NCBI GenBank assembly: GCA_910575055.1
Contig: CAJTDC010000003.1
Location: 148,788-212,787, forward strand
DNA from: Clostridia bacterium
GTDB taxonomy: Bacteria; Bacillota; Clostridia; Lachnospirales; Anaerotignaceae
Reading direction: 5' to 3'
DNA: 64,000 bases
Shown here piece after piece: positions 42,481 through 50,455 of this stretch. How positions within the stretch are numbered: the first letter of the stretch is position 1; each line of letters starts with the position of its first letter. A model generated the notes under the pieces. The model was given only the letters and a program-made list of their open reading frames with translations. It was not told where the DNA came from and ran no database searches. A program made the translations under genes and the position numbers.

Positions 42481-42657
42481 ATGACAACAAAAAAGAGATT
42501 TTTAACCGCTCTGTATACAGGACTGCTGATAGCTGTACTTTTGGAATTAAAAGATGGTGCAATACACATTACAAGAATACTATTTTATTGTGCTGTATAT
42601 TTGTGTGCGTTTTTGTTAATAGAGTGCATAAAATGGATAAGTGAAAAATATTTTTAA
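42481..42657 (+). CDS. Small two-span membrane protein after the CARF nuclease
   Basis: A 58-residue protein, 'MTTKKRFLTALYTGLLIAVL...', with two hydrophobic spans (about 8-24 and 32-50) separated by a short acidic/basic loop and a basic start. AAAGGTG within the last codons of the CARF gene is the ribosome binding site, so translation follows the nuclease (gap of five bases). An in-frame ATG at 42460 lacks a site and would overlap the nuclease. A pairing of a cOA-type nuclease with a membrane protein is suggestive but unproven. Confidence 0.62.
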   Translation: MTTKKRFLTALYTGLLIAVLLELKDGAIHITRILFYCAVYLCAFLLIECIKWISEKYF

Positions 42658-42663
42658 ATGTAT

Positions 42664-42707
42664 AAAAAGTAATGAAATATGGTTAGCATATGGAGTTACT
42701 TTTTTTG
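42664..42707 (+). terminator. Terminator after the CARF operon
   Basis: AAAAAGTAA (42664-42672) / TTACTTTTT (42696-42704), with inner ATATG/CATAT pairing and a T run. It ends the run of closely spaced genes from 38907. Confidence 0.78.
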
Positions 42708-42728
42708 TTGTAAAAAATTAAAAAAATA

Positions 42729-42757
42729 CTTGACAAAATAAATAAGATATGATAAAT
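42729..42757 (+). promoter_or_regulatory. Promoter of the DUF3793-flavodoxin operon
   Basis: TTGACA (42729-42734), 17-base spacer, TAAATT (42752-42757), with TG at 42749-42750 making an extended -10. The start would be near 42764, just before the first operator. Confidence 0.65.
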
Positions 42758-42767
42758 TGGAGTTGAA

Positions 42768-42821
42768 GTTAGTTATAACTAATTTAAAATAGTTTAAACT
42801 AATAATAAATAGTTAATACTA
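42768..42821. promoter_or_regulatory. Three operator-like palindromes at exact 20-bp spacing
   Basis: Site 1 TTAGTTATAACTAA (42768-42781, perfect palindrome), site 2 ATAGTTTAAACTAA (42788-42801), site 3 ATAGTTAATACTAA (42808-42821). The 14-mers begin exactly 20 bases apart and lie downstream of the promoter, so a bound repressor would block elongation. Size, symmetry and the genes controlled fit an iron-responsive DtxR/IdeR-type regulator; that identity is inference. Confidence 0.7.
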
Positions 42822-42849
42822 ATAATCTATATAAAAAGGAGATATTGCC

Positions 42850-43413
42850 ATGAGTGAATTTGAGCAAATGCTTTTAGACCAGTGTGCTCCAACAATATTT
42901 GGAGTAAAGCAAGCAAATTTATTTTCCTGTTCTAAAGAAAATAAAAAAGAAGTGTTAGTAGAATTAAAAAAATATAATGCTTGTGGTAATGCTTCTGGAA
43001 TACAGTTTAAAATACTATATGAATGTAAAAATAGGATATATATTATAGCATATAGAAAAAGGCCAATGAAAAATTGTATGAAACAGAAAGAAATACAAAA
43101 TTTTTTGATGGAAAGGGGATATCCTCAAACAAGTGATGTAGAGGAACTTTTAAAGTATTTAAAATATCGTACAAATATTTGTGAAGAATTTCCTCATGAA
43201 ATTGGCTTATTTTTGGGCTATCCTATTACAGATGTAAAGGAATTTATTTCAAAAAAAGGATTAGATTTTAAATTTTGTGGCTATTGGAAAGTGTATAGTG
43301 ATGAAGAAACAGCAAAGAAAATGTTTAATGTATATAAAAAATGTAAAAAAGTAATTTGGTATAAGGTAACAAAAGGTACGCCTCTCATAGAATTGGTAGG
43401 AGCGTATTGTTAA
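42850..43413 (+). CDS. DUF3793-family protein
   Basis: A 187-residue protein with DUF3793 features: 'CAPTIFGVKQANLFSCS', a central 'RIYIIAYRKRPM', 'EFPHEIGLFLGYPITDVKEFI', and 'KFCGYWKVYSDEETAKKMFNVYKKCK'. It contains eight or nine Cys residues, some possibly metal-binding. In Clostridia this family is often encoded beside flavodoxin and ferrous-iron transport genes, suggesting an iron or heme link; the activity is unknown. AAAGGAG precedes the ATG. It is followed 25 bases on by the flavodoxin gene, behind the triple operator. Confidence 0.85.
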   Translation: MSEFEQMLLDQCAPTIFGVKQANLFSCSKENKKEVLVELKKYNACGNASGIQFKILYECKNRIYIIAYRKRPMKNCMKQKEIQNFLMERGYPQTSDVEELLKYLKYRTNICEEFPHEIGLFLGYPITDVKEFISKKGLDFKFCGYWKVYSDEETAKKMFNVYKKCKKVIWYKVTKGTPLIELVGAYC

Positions 43414-43438
43414 TAAATAATATTAGGAGGATAGAAAA

Positions 43439-43861
43439 ATGGAAAAAATTGCAGTAATTTATTGGAGTGGTACAGGAAATACGGAAGCAATGGCAAATGC
43501 GATAGCAGAAGGTATTAAAAATGCAGGAACAGAAGCAGAAGTTTTTTCAGTAAGTGATTTTGTAGTAGATACATTAGATAGTTATAAAAAAATAGCATTT
43601 GGTTGTGCTGCTATGGGAGATGAAGTATTAGAGGAAGCAGAATTTGAGCCATTTTTTTGTAGTGTAGAAAATAAATTATCAAATAAGAAAGTGGCATTAT
43701 TTGGTTCTTATGGTTGGGGAGATGGAAAATGGATGAGAGATTGGGAGGAAAGGATACCTGGTGCAGCACTATTTGAGGAAGGACTTATTGTAAATGGTAT
43801 GCCTGTAGGAGAAACGAAACAACAGTGTGTTGATTTTGGGAAAAAATTTGCTGAATGCTAA
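43439..43861 (+). CDS. Flavodoxin
   Basis: A 140-residue short-chain flavodoxin that carries one or two electrons via FMN, often replacing ferredoxin when iron is scarce. The FMN phosphate loop is 'WSGTGNT' (9-15); the ring-binding loops are 'GCAAMGDEVLEE' and 'GSYGWGDGKWMRDWEE'. The last segment is 'LIVNGMPVGETKQQCVDFGKKFAEC'. AGGAGG lies upstream. It is the second gene of the operon controlled by the triple palindrome. Confidence 0.93.
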   Translation: MEKIAVIYWSGTGNTEAMANAIAEGIKNAGTEAEVFSVSDFVVDTLDSYKKIAFGCAAMGDEVLEEAEFEPFFCSVENKLSNKKVALFGSYGWGDGKWMRDWEERIPGAALFEEGLIVNGMPVGETKQQCVDFGKKFAEC

Positions 43862-43884
43862 AATAATTTAATAAGAAAAATGCG

Positions 43885-43924
43885 AAACCTCTTTATATAA
43901 AAAATATTATATAAAGAGGTTTTG
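43885..43924 (+). terminator. Terminator after flavodoxin
   Basis: A perfect 16-bp stem (AAACCTCTTTATATAA, 43885-43900, with 43907-43922), 6-nt loop, followed by TTTG. Confidence 0.87.
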
Positions 43925-43930
43925 TTATAT

Positions 43931-44380
43931 GTCGATTTGTATGATGTTGAATTACTGATAAATAGTATATAACAAAGTTTTAAAATAATACTTTTCGTTA
44001 AATAATGTTAGTAAGTATATATAAATGTCTAATAAATTGTGTAGAATAAATTTTTATACAAAAATAAATACAAATTATATCATAGAAAGTAATTTTAAAG
44101 TAAAAATAGAATATTATTTTGAGCAAATATACTAAAAATAATATAGAAAATAGTGCAATATTTTCTATAAGAGCTAAAAATGTACAAAAATGAAAATAAT
44201 ATATTGTATAAAATAAATAAATAAAAATATAAGAGAGAAATAAAGTATGTGCTAGTAAAAAAGTTTAATATAAGGTATAATAAAAATAACAAAAACAGGC
44301 TCCTAAATTTATAATATGGTAGTGTTTTGTAATGCCATAAGCAGTAAAGAATGAAGGAAGCGTTTTGTCATTAATAATTT
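43931..44380. other. AT-rich gap before glgB
   Basis: No credible gene. An 11-bp inverted repeat TATAGAAAATA (44142-44152) / TATTTTCTATA (44159-44169), 6-nt loop, lies here. A T-rich minus-strand frame at 44095-44292 encodes a hydrophobic string but looks like translated low-complexity DNA. Confidence 0.4.
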
Positions 44381-44393
44381 AGAAAGGGGTGAG

Positions 44394-44407
44394 GCTGCGT
44401 AAGCAGC
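44394..44407 (+). promoter_or_regulatory. Hairpin between the Shine-Dalgarno site and glgB start
   Basis: GCTGC (44394-44398) / GCAGC (44403-44407), loop GTAA. AAAGGGGTGAGG (from 44383) lies on its left and ATG 44415 on its right, so the raw spacing is about 23 bases and folds to about nine. An in-frame TAA at 44400-44402 excludes an upstream start. It could act as a spacer-shortening element or a translational switch. Confidence 0.5.
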
Positions 44408-44414
44408 AAGAAGT

Positions 44415-46640
44415 ATGATTACAACAACTAATTTAAATGAATTGTTTCAAATCGTGAATGTAGAACACGGTGAACCCCACCACGTTTTAGGTATGCATGA
44501 GGTAGAGCATGAGGGAGAAAAATTTGTAGCAGTAAGAGCTTTTGTACCACAAGCAAAAGAAATTGTAGTAGTAGATGATGCTGACCAAGATAAAACATAT
44601 CCTATGATGAAGATACATGAAGATGGTTTTTTTGAAGTCATCATAGAAGATAGACAAGAATGGTTTAGATATCAGTTATCTCTTACAGATTACGAAGGAA
44701 ATCAATGGACAACATATGATGCATATTCTTTTGCACCTACAATATCAGAGTATGACAGATATCTTTTTGGTGCAGGTAATCATTATAAAATATTTGAAAA
44801 ATTAGGAGCACATATTACAACAGTAGATGGTGTGGAAGGAGTTGCGTTTGGCGTTTGGGCACCAAATGCGAAAGCAGTTAGTGTTATTGGTAATTTTAAT
44901 AGCTGGGATGGCAGAAGAAACCAAATGAGAGTATTAGGAGAGTCTGGAATTTGGGAATTATTTGTACCTGGATTAAAGGAATATGACCAATATAAATATC
45001 AAATTAAAGATAAATATAATAATGTATGTGACAAAGCAGACCCATATGCTTCTTTTGCACAATTAAGACCAGATACAGCTTCTGTAATATATGATAATAG
45101 TCGTTATGTTTGGGGAGATAAAGCATGGACAGATGATAGAAGTAGTGAACATATTTATCAAGGTCCAATAAATATTTATGAAGTACATTTTGGAAGCTGG
45201 ATGAGAGTACCAGAAGAAGGAAACCGTTCTATGACATATTTAGAAGGTGCAGAGAAACTGGTTGCTTATGTTAAAAAAATGGGTTATACACATATTGAGT
45301 TATTGCCTGTTGAGGAACACCCTTTTGATGGTAGCTGGGGATATCAAGTAACAGGATATTATGCACCAACAAGCCGCTTTGGCACACCAGATGAATTTAA
45401 GGCATTTATAGATGCCTGCCATAGAAATGGTATAGGTGTTATATTAGACTGGGTACCAGCTCATTTTCCTAAAGATGCTTTCGGATTGGCACGTTTTGAT
45501 GGTACAGCATTGTATGAACATCAAGACCCTAAACAAGGAGAGCACCCAGATTGGGGTACATTAATATTTAACTATGGTAGAAATGAAGTAAGAAACTTTT
45601 TAATTGCAAATGCAATTTATTGGATTGAAGAATTCCATTTGGACGGCTTGAGAGTAGACGCAGTAGCATCTATGTTGTATTTGGATTATGGTAAAAATGA
45701 TGGACAATGGGTACCAAATGAACACGGCGGAAGAGAAAACTTGGAAGCAGAGGAATTTTTAAGACATATGAATTCCGTTATTTTGGGTAGACACCCTGGT
45801 GTAATGATGATTGCAGAAGAATCTACTGCTTGGGCTGGTGTAACAAGAAGTGCAAATTATGGTGGTCTTGGATTTAGTTTGAAATGGAATATGGGCTGGA
45901 TGAATGATTATTTGTCTTATGTAAAAAAAGACCCTATTTATAGAAAATACCATCATGATAATTTAACATTTAGTATGGTATATGCTTATACAGAAAACTT
46001 TATATTGGTATTATCACATGATGAAGTAGTACATGGTAAATGTTCTATGATGGAAAAAATGCCAGGTGATTTGTGGCAAAAATTTGCAAATCTTCGTGTA
46101 ACATATGGATTTATGTATGGACACCCAGGTAAAAAGCTGTTGTTTATGGGTAGTGAATTTGGTCAGTTTGCAGAATGGTGTGAAGCAAGAAGCCTTGATT
46201 GGCACTTGTTAGAATATGAAACACACCAAAAGCTGCATCAGTATATGAATGATTTGAACCATTTGTATTTGCAAGAACCAGCATTGTGGGAAAAAGATTT
46301 TGACCCAACTGGTTTTGAATGGATAGAATGTAATGATAGAGATAGAAGTATCATTGCATTTATTAGAAGAGGTCAAGACCATACAAAAGAATTGATAATT
46401 GTATGTAACTTTACACCAGAGACACATTTTGGATTTAGATTAGGTGTTCCGGTAGCTGGTACTTATGAAGAAATATTTAATAGTGATGATGAAAAATATG
46501 GCGGTAGTGGTGTTATAAATAGAAAGCCTCTTGTAAGTGATAGAATAGATTGGAATGGCAGACAAAGTAGTATTGAATTAAAAGTACCACCTCTTGGAAT
46601 TACAATATTAAGAAGAACAGAACAAAATGACGCACACTAA
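44415..46640 (+). CDS. glgB: 1,4-alpha-glucan branching enzyme
   Basis: GlgB makes alpha-1,6 branches in glycogen. The 741 residues include N-terminal carbohydrate-binding modules ('HHVLGMHEV', 'VAFGVWAPNAKAVSVIGNFN', 'WDGRRNQMR') and the GH13 barrel with catalytic D415 ('GLRVDAVASMLYLDYG'), E468 ('MIAEESTAW') and D536 ('LSHDEVVHGK'), plus the C-terminal 'SSIELKVPPLGITILRR'. glgA, glgC and glgP are not nearby, so the gene is an orphan of its usual cluster. See the hairpin ahead of its start. Confidence 0.97.
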   Translation: MITTTNLNELFQIVNVEHGEPHHVLGMHEVEHEGEKFVAVRAFVPQAKEIVVVDDADQDKTYPMMKIHEDGFFEVIIEDRQEWFRYQLSLTDYEGNQWTTYDAYSFAPTISEYDRYLFGAGNHYKIFEKLGAHITTVDGVEGVAFGVWAPNAKAVSVIGNFNSWDGRRNQMRVLGESGIWELFVPGLKEYDQYKYQIKDKYNNVCDKADPYASFAQLRPDTASVIYDNSRYVWGDKAWTDDRSSEHIYQGPINIYEVHFGSWMRVPEEGNRSMTYLEGAEKLVAYVKKMGYTHIELLPVEEHPFDGSWGYQVTGYYAPTSRFGTPDEFKAFIDACHRNGIGVILDWVPAHFPKDAFGLARFDGTALYEHQDPKQGEHPDWGTLIFNYGRNEVRNFLIANAIYWIEEFHLDGLRVDAVASMLYLDYGKNDGQWVPNEHGGRENLEAEEFLRHMNSVILGRHPGVMMIAEESTAWAGVTRSANYGGLGFSLKWNMGWMNDYLSYVKKDPIYRKYHHDNLTFSMVYAYTENFILVLSHDEVVHGKCSMMEKMPGDLWQKFANLRVTYGFMYGHPGKKLLFMGSEFGQFAEWCEARSLDWHLLEYETHQKLHQYMNDLNHLYLQEPALWEKDFDPTGFEWIECNDRDRSIIAFIRRGQDHTKELIIVCNFTPETHFGFRLGVPVAGTYEEIFNSDDEKYGGSGVINRKPLVSDRIDWNGRQSSIELKVPPLGITILRRTEQNDAH

Positions 46641-46689
46641 GTTTTAAAAAAATTTGTAAAGTTTTTATATGCAAAAAGAGGGTTTTTTA

Positions 46690-46718
46690 TTGACGTGAAA
46701 TGTTTTTTTGTGTATAAT
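46690..46718 (+). promoter_or_regulatory. rpsU promoter
   Basis: TTGACG (46690-46695), 17-base spacer, TATAAT (46713-46718). It lies 89 bases ahead of the rpsU ATG and within the glgB-rpsU gap. Confidence 0.75.
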
Positions 46719-46806
46719 TCAATAATGTGCTATATGAAAAAAAGACATATTTTTTTAAATAGCGTGTAACAAAAAGGAATCTCACACCTGGGAGGGAGGG
46801 AAATTC

Positions 46807-46983
46807 ATGTCAGAGGTAAAGGTAAAAGAAAATGAATCCTTAGATAGTGCTCTTCGCCGTTTTAAAAGAAGTTGTGCAAAAGACGGTATTATGGGAGAAG
46901 TACGTAAAAGAGAACATTATGACAAGCCAAGCGTTAAACGCAAAAAGAAATCTGAAGCGGCTAGAAAACGTAAATTCAAATAA
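46807..46983 (+). CDS. rpsU: Ribosomal protein S21
   Basis: S21 of the small ribosomal subunit: a 58-residue basic protein with '[20 protein letters not shown]', '[20 protein letters not shown]' and '...AARKRKFK'. It lies after GGGAGGGAGGG. It is directly followed by yqeY (gap of 25 bases), the rpsU-yqeY order common in Firmicutes. Confidence 0.97.
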   Translation: MSEVKVKENESLDSALRRFKRSCAKDGIMGEVRKREHYDKPSVKRKKKSEAARKRKFK

Positions 46984-47008
46984 TGTTTGATTGCAAAGGA
47001 ATGATTGT

Positions 47009-47455
47009 ATGGCATTAAAAGAGCAGCTTTTTGAAGACTTGAAAAGTGCTATGAAAGAAAAAGATACAATACGCAAAGATACAGTACAGTTAATTCGTTC
47101 AGGAATTCTGCAAATTGAAAAAGATAATAAAATAGAATTAGACGATAAAGGTGTAATTGAAGTCATTGCAAAACAGCTAAAAAGTCGTAAGGACTCGTTG
47201 CCTGACTTTATTAAAAGTGGTCGTCAAGATTTAGTAGATAAACTGAACAAAGAGATTGAGATATTGTTGAATTACCTTCCAGAGCAGTTAAGTGAGAGTG
47301 CAATTCAAAAGGTAGTAGAAGAAACAATAGCTGAACTTGGTGCAACGTCTTTGAAAGATTTGGGAAAAGTAATGAAAGCGATTACACCAAAAATAAAAGG
47401 TGTTGCAGATGGCAAAGTTGTAAGTAATATTGTAAAAAATATTTTGATGAAATGA
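47009..47455 (+). CDS. yqeY: YqeY/GatB-like protein
   Basis: A 148-residue YqeY protein: 'LKEQLFEDLKSAMKEKDTIR', '...RSGILQIEKDNKIELDD', 'LNYLPEQLSESAI' and 'KAITPKIKGVADGKVVSNIV'. It resembles the C-terminal domain of GatB and is thought to interact with tRNA or translation factors, but its job is unsettled. I chose ATG 47009, preceded by AAAGGA; an in-frame ATG-like codon at 46991 lies in the rpsU trailer. Operon with rpsU; ends in a terminator. Confidence 0.93.
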   Translation: MALKEQLFEDLKSAMKEKDTIRKDTVQLIRSGILQIEKDNKIELDDKGVIEVIAKQLKSRKDSLPDFIKSGRQDLVDKLNKEIEILLNYLPEQLSESAIQKVVEETIAELGATSLKDLGKVMKAITPKIKGVADGKVVSNIVKNILMK

Positions 47456-47460
47456 TATAT

Positions 47461-47495
47461 AAAAGCTGGTGTTGTAATAACACTGGCTTTTATTA
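47461..47495 (+). terminator. Terminator after yqeY
   Basis: AAAAGCTGGTGTT (47461-47473) / AACACTGGCTTTT (47479-47491), 13 bp with two G-U pairs, 5-nt loop. Confidence 0.82.
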
Positions 47496-47514
47496 TTGAA
47501 ATTTGGAGGACATG

Positions 47515-47835
47515 ATGTATCTATATTATTGTATTCATACAAAAGAAGTTCATTTTACTTGGAAAACAAAAATGATAGAAAAATGTATTGAGCAGACAGG
47601 TATGTTTTTAAAATCATATGAAGGCAATTATGAGGGAATTGATTTTTTTTGCTTGTTAAGTTTGATGAAAGTAGAAAATTGGGATAGTTGGAATGATAAA
47701 GACTATGATTGTGAGCAAACAAATTATATTTCTATTATAACTAGTGATAGTAGAGGAAATATTCCAGAGCAAAGTATAAAAATTATGAAAAAATTGTCAA
47801 AACTTTTGTCAGAAGATATACTTTTAGAGAGTTAA
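47515..47835 (+). CDS. Small protein of unknown function
   Basis: A 106-residue protein, 'MYLYYCIHTKEVHFTWKTKM', aromatic-rich near the N-terminus, then acidic with 'SWNDKDYDCEQTNYISIITSD' and a helical C-terminus '...SIKIMKKLSKLLSEDILLES'. No signal peptide or membrane segment. GGAGG (47505-47509) precedes ATG 47515 by five bases; ATG 47512 would be too close. Not recognised. It lies between terminators as a single-gene unit. Confidence 0.65.
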   Translation: MYLYYCIHTKEVHFTWKTKMIEKCIEQTGMFLKSYEGNYEGIDFFCLLSLMKVENWDSWNDKDYDCEQTNYISIITSDSRGNIPEQSIKIMKKLSKLLSEDILLES

Positions 47836-47874
47836 TTAGAATAGTATAAAAAATTTTATTATGTTTGATAATTT

Positions 47875-47902
47875 AAGACAAGAATTTCACTTGTCTTTTT
47901 TT
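47875..47902 (+). terminator. Terminator before yqfC
   Basis: AAGACAAG (47875-47882) / CTTGTCTT (47890-47897), 7-nt loop, then a T run to 47902. It is about 40 bases after the small gene's stop and ends that unit. Confidence 0.82.
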
Positions 47903-47977
47903 GTTATAAAAAATTTTTGCTATAAAAAGGCTAATGTTGCATAAGTATATAAAAATGGTATTTTCGGAGGGATAATA

Positions 47978-48250
47978 TTGCTTGGCGGAGGATTGAGAAG
48001 AAATGTAGTAAATGCCTTAGAATTACCAAAAGAGGTAATATTAAATCTTCCTCTTATTTCATTGACAGGAAAAGAGGAATTAATAATTGAAAACTATAAG
48101 GGAATTATAGAATATGGCGATGAAGTAATGAGAGTAAATACTGGTATAGGGGTGTTGAGAATAGAAGGAAAAGAATTGTTTTTAAAGCAATTAACATCAG
48201 AGTGTATTGTCGTAACAGGAAAAATAAAAGGAATATTATTTTTGACATAA
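47978..48250 (+). CDS. yqfC: Sporulation protein YqfC
   Basis: A 90-residue YqfC protein, 'LPKEVILNLPLISLTGKEEL', 'IENYKGIIEYGDEVMRVNTG' and '...LFLKQLTSECIVVTGKIKGI'. In Bacillus yqfC and yqfD are sigma-E-controlled genes of the mother cell; yqfD affects spore formation. The start is TTG 47978 after CGGAGGG. yqfD follows after 20 bases. The run yqfC-yqfD-phoH-pgpH-ybeY-cdd-era-recO has the same core order as in Bacillus. Confidence 0.93.
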   Translation: MLGGGLRRNVVNALELPKEVILNLPLISLTGKEELIIENYKGIIEYGDEVMRVNTGIGVLRIEGKELFLKQLTSECIVVTGKIKGILFLT

Positions 48251-48270
48251 TGTAAAAAGGAGGTGAAGTA

Positions 48271-49488
48271 ATGTTTTTAGCATTATGGTATTATTTGCAT
48301 GGATATGTTATGATAACAGTATCAGGATTTTCTGTAGAAAGATTTGTAAATATGGCAACTTTTAGGGGAATTTATCTGTGGAATATACAACCGAAGGGGA
48401 GTTGTGTACAAATGAATGTTTCTACAAAAGGATATTTTCTTTTGGAGGAATGTGCAGAAAAGACAGGATGTCAGTATAATATTATTTGTAGATGTGGATT
48501 ACCTGCTTTGCTAAAGAAATATAAAAAAAGAAAGATATTGTCATTAGGTGTTCTGTTTTTTGTAGCATCATTGTATTTGTTATCCTCTTTTGTATGGACA
48601 GTAGAAGTAGAAGGTAATGAACGCATTCAAAAAGAGGAATTATTTGCAGTTTGTGAGAAAATGGGTATGGCTCCAGGAAAATTAAAATGGAATGTAAATA
48701 CAGATAATATTACAGAAATATTGTTAGAAACATTTCCAGATATTTCGTGGGTAAGTGTATCTATAAAAGGAACAGATGCATTGATAAAAATTGTAGAAAC
48801 TATACCACAACCAGAAATAGTGGATAAAGTAACACCAAGCGATTTGATAGCAAAAAAAGATAGTGTAATACAAAGCATTACTGCAGAAGCGGGAACACCT
48901 ATGGTACAGTCAGGAGATGTTGTAAAAAAGGGAGAATTGCTTATTAGTGGTGAAATTATCATTGCAGCAGGAGAAGAAGCAGAAGTTGGTAGAGAATATA
49001 TTCGTGCAAGAGGAGCGATATTGGGAAAAGTGTGGTATACTTTAGAGGAGAAAATTGCTTTACATTATGAAGAAAAGAAATATACTGGAGAAGAAAAGAA
49101 AGACAAAAGCATACAAATAGGAGATGTTGTTTTAAACATCATACAGCCTAATATGGGAGAAAGTACATATGATAAACAAAAAACAGGAGGGAAACAATTT
49201 GCTATAGGAGATTTTAAATTACCTGTTGCCTGGGTAGAAGAAACTTATAAAAAATATGAAACCGTACAGAAAGAGAGGACAGAAGAAGAAGCAAAGAGGG
49301 AAATAGAACAAATACTGAAACAAAAAGCAAATGAAATAGTAGAAGGAGAAATTGAAAATATTGATATTGTGTACCAAAAACAAGAAGATAGTATTGTAGC
49401 AATTGCAACAATAACAGTAGTAGAAGAAATTGGAGAAGAACAAAAAAGGGAACAAATTATATTACAACAAAATGAGGAGGAATTATGA
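48271..49488 (+). CDS. yqfD: Sporulation protein YqfD
   Basis: A 405-residue membrane protein. The N-terminal cytosolic part includes 'MITVSGFSVERFVNMATFRG', then one transmembrane helix near residues 90-110 ('ILSLGVLFFVASLYLLSSFVW') and a long extracytoplasmic domain ('VEGNERIQKEELFAVCEKMG', 'FPDISWVSVSIKGTDALIKIVET'), ending in a Glu/Lys-rich tail. AAGGAGGTG precedes the ATG. The stop overlaps the phoH start by four bases. Confidence 0.93.
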   Translation: MFLALWYYLHGYVMITVSGFSVERFVNMATFRGIYLWNIQPKGSCVQMNVSTKGYFLLEECAEKTGCQYNIICRCGLPALLKKYKKRKILSLGVLFFVASLYLLSSFVWTVEVEGNERIQKEELFAVCEKMGMAPGKLKWNVNTDNITEILLETFPDISWVSVSIKGTDALIKIVETIPQPEIVDKVTPSDLIAKKDSVIQSITAEAGTPMVQSGDVVKKGELLISGEIIIAAGEEAEVGREYIRARGAILGKVWYTLEEKIALHYEEKKYTGEEKKDKSIQIGDVVLNIIQPNMGESTYDKQKTGGKQFAIGDFKLPVAWVEETYKKYETVQKERTEEEAKREIEQILKQKANEIVEGEIENIDIVYQKQEDSIVAIATITVVEEIGEEQKREQIILQQNEEEL

Positions 49489-50450
49489 GCCAAATAGAAA
49501 AAAAGATGCAAATAGAACATCAATATATTGGTACAATATTTGGACAATTTGATAGTAATATCAAAAAAATAGAACAGGCGTGTTGTGTACAAATTGTAAA
49601 TAGGGGAGATGATATTAAAATTATAGGAGAAGAAAAAGGAGTAACAAATGCAGAAAATGTGTTACACTCTTTAGGGGTATTAGTAAAAAAAGGAGAAGAG
49701 ATTACAGAACAAAATGTAATGTATTTATTGCAGACAGTAGAACAAAATTATTTGACAGAAGTAGAAAAAATGTATGATGATTTTATCTGTATGACAGTAA
49801 ATGGAAGACCAGTAAAGCCAAAAACATTGGGGCAAAAAAAATATATTGATTTAATTAAAAACAATACAGTAATATTTGGTGTTGGACCAGCGGGAACAGG
49901 TAAAACATATTTAGCAATGGCAATGGCAATTACAGCATTTAAAAATGAAGAAGTAAATAGAATTATATTAACAAGACCAGCTATTGAAGCAGGAGAAAAA
50001 TTAGGATTTTTGCCGGGAGATTTACAACAAAAGGTAGACCCTTATTTAAGACCTTTGTATGATGCACTTCACGAAATTATGGGAGCAGATACTTTTATGA
50101 AAAATATGGAAAAAGGTCTGATAGAAGTAGCACCTCTTGCCTATATGAGAGGTCGTACATTAGATAATGCTTTTATTGTATTAGATGAGGCACAAAATAC
50201 TACACCAGAACAAATGAAAATGTTTTTAACAAGAATAGGGTATGGTTCTAAAGCAGTCATTACAGGGGATTTAACACAAATTGACTTGGCAGAGGGAAAA
50301 CGTTCAGGATTGTTGGAGGCTACAAAAATATTATCAGGTATAGAGGATATTGGCATTATTACATTAACAAATAAAGATGTTGTAAGACACCCTCTTGTAC
50401 AGAAGATTATACAAGCCTATGAAAAATTTGAAAATAGAAAACGGAAGTGA
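49485..50450 (+). CDS. phoH: PhoH-family ATPase
   Basis: A 321-residue PhoH protein with an N-terminal KH-like segment and the Walker A 'GVGPAGTGKTYLAMAMAI', 'RIILTRPAIEAGEKLGFLPG', Walker B 'AFIVLDEAQNTTPEQMKMFLTR' and 'KAVITGDLTQIDL'. PhoH proteins are P-loop ATPases, probably RNA helicase-like, often next to ybeY. Coupled by overlap to yqfD upstream and, after five bases, to pgpH downstream. Confidence 0.95.
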   Translation: MSQIEKKMQIEHQYIGTIFGQFDSNIKKIEQACCVQIVNRGDDIKIIGEEKGVTNAENVLHSLGVLVKKGEEITEQNVMYLLQTVEQNYLTEVEKMYDDFICMTVNGRPVKPKTLGQKKYIDLIKNNTVIFGVGPAGTGKTYLAMAMAITAFKNEEVNRIILTRPAIEAGEKLGFLPGDLQQKVDPYLRPLYDALHEIMGADTFMKNMEKGLIEVAPLAYMRGRTLDNAFIVLDEAQNTTPEQMKMFLTRIGYGSKAVITGDLTQIDLAEGKRSGLLEATKILSGIEDIGIITLTNKDVVRHPLVQKIIQAYEKFENRKRK

Positions 50451-50455
50451 GTATC

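Noticed and set aside
44095..44292. 65-residue hydrophobic minus-strand ORF with an AGGAG upstream of a TTG
   Set aside because: The region is poly-A/T-rich, so Phe, Leu, Ile and Tyr codons arise by composition. No promoter was noted, and an inverted repeat lies inside it.
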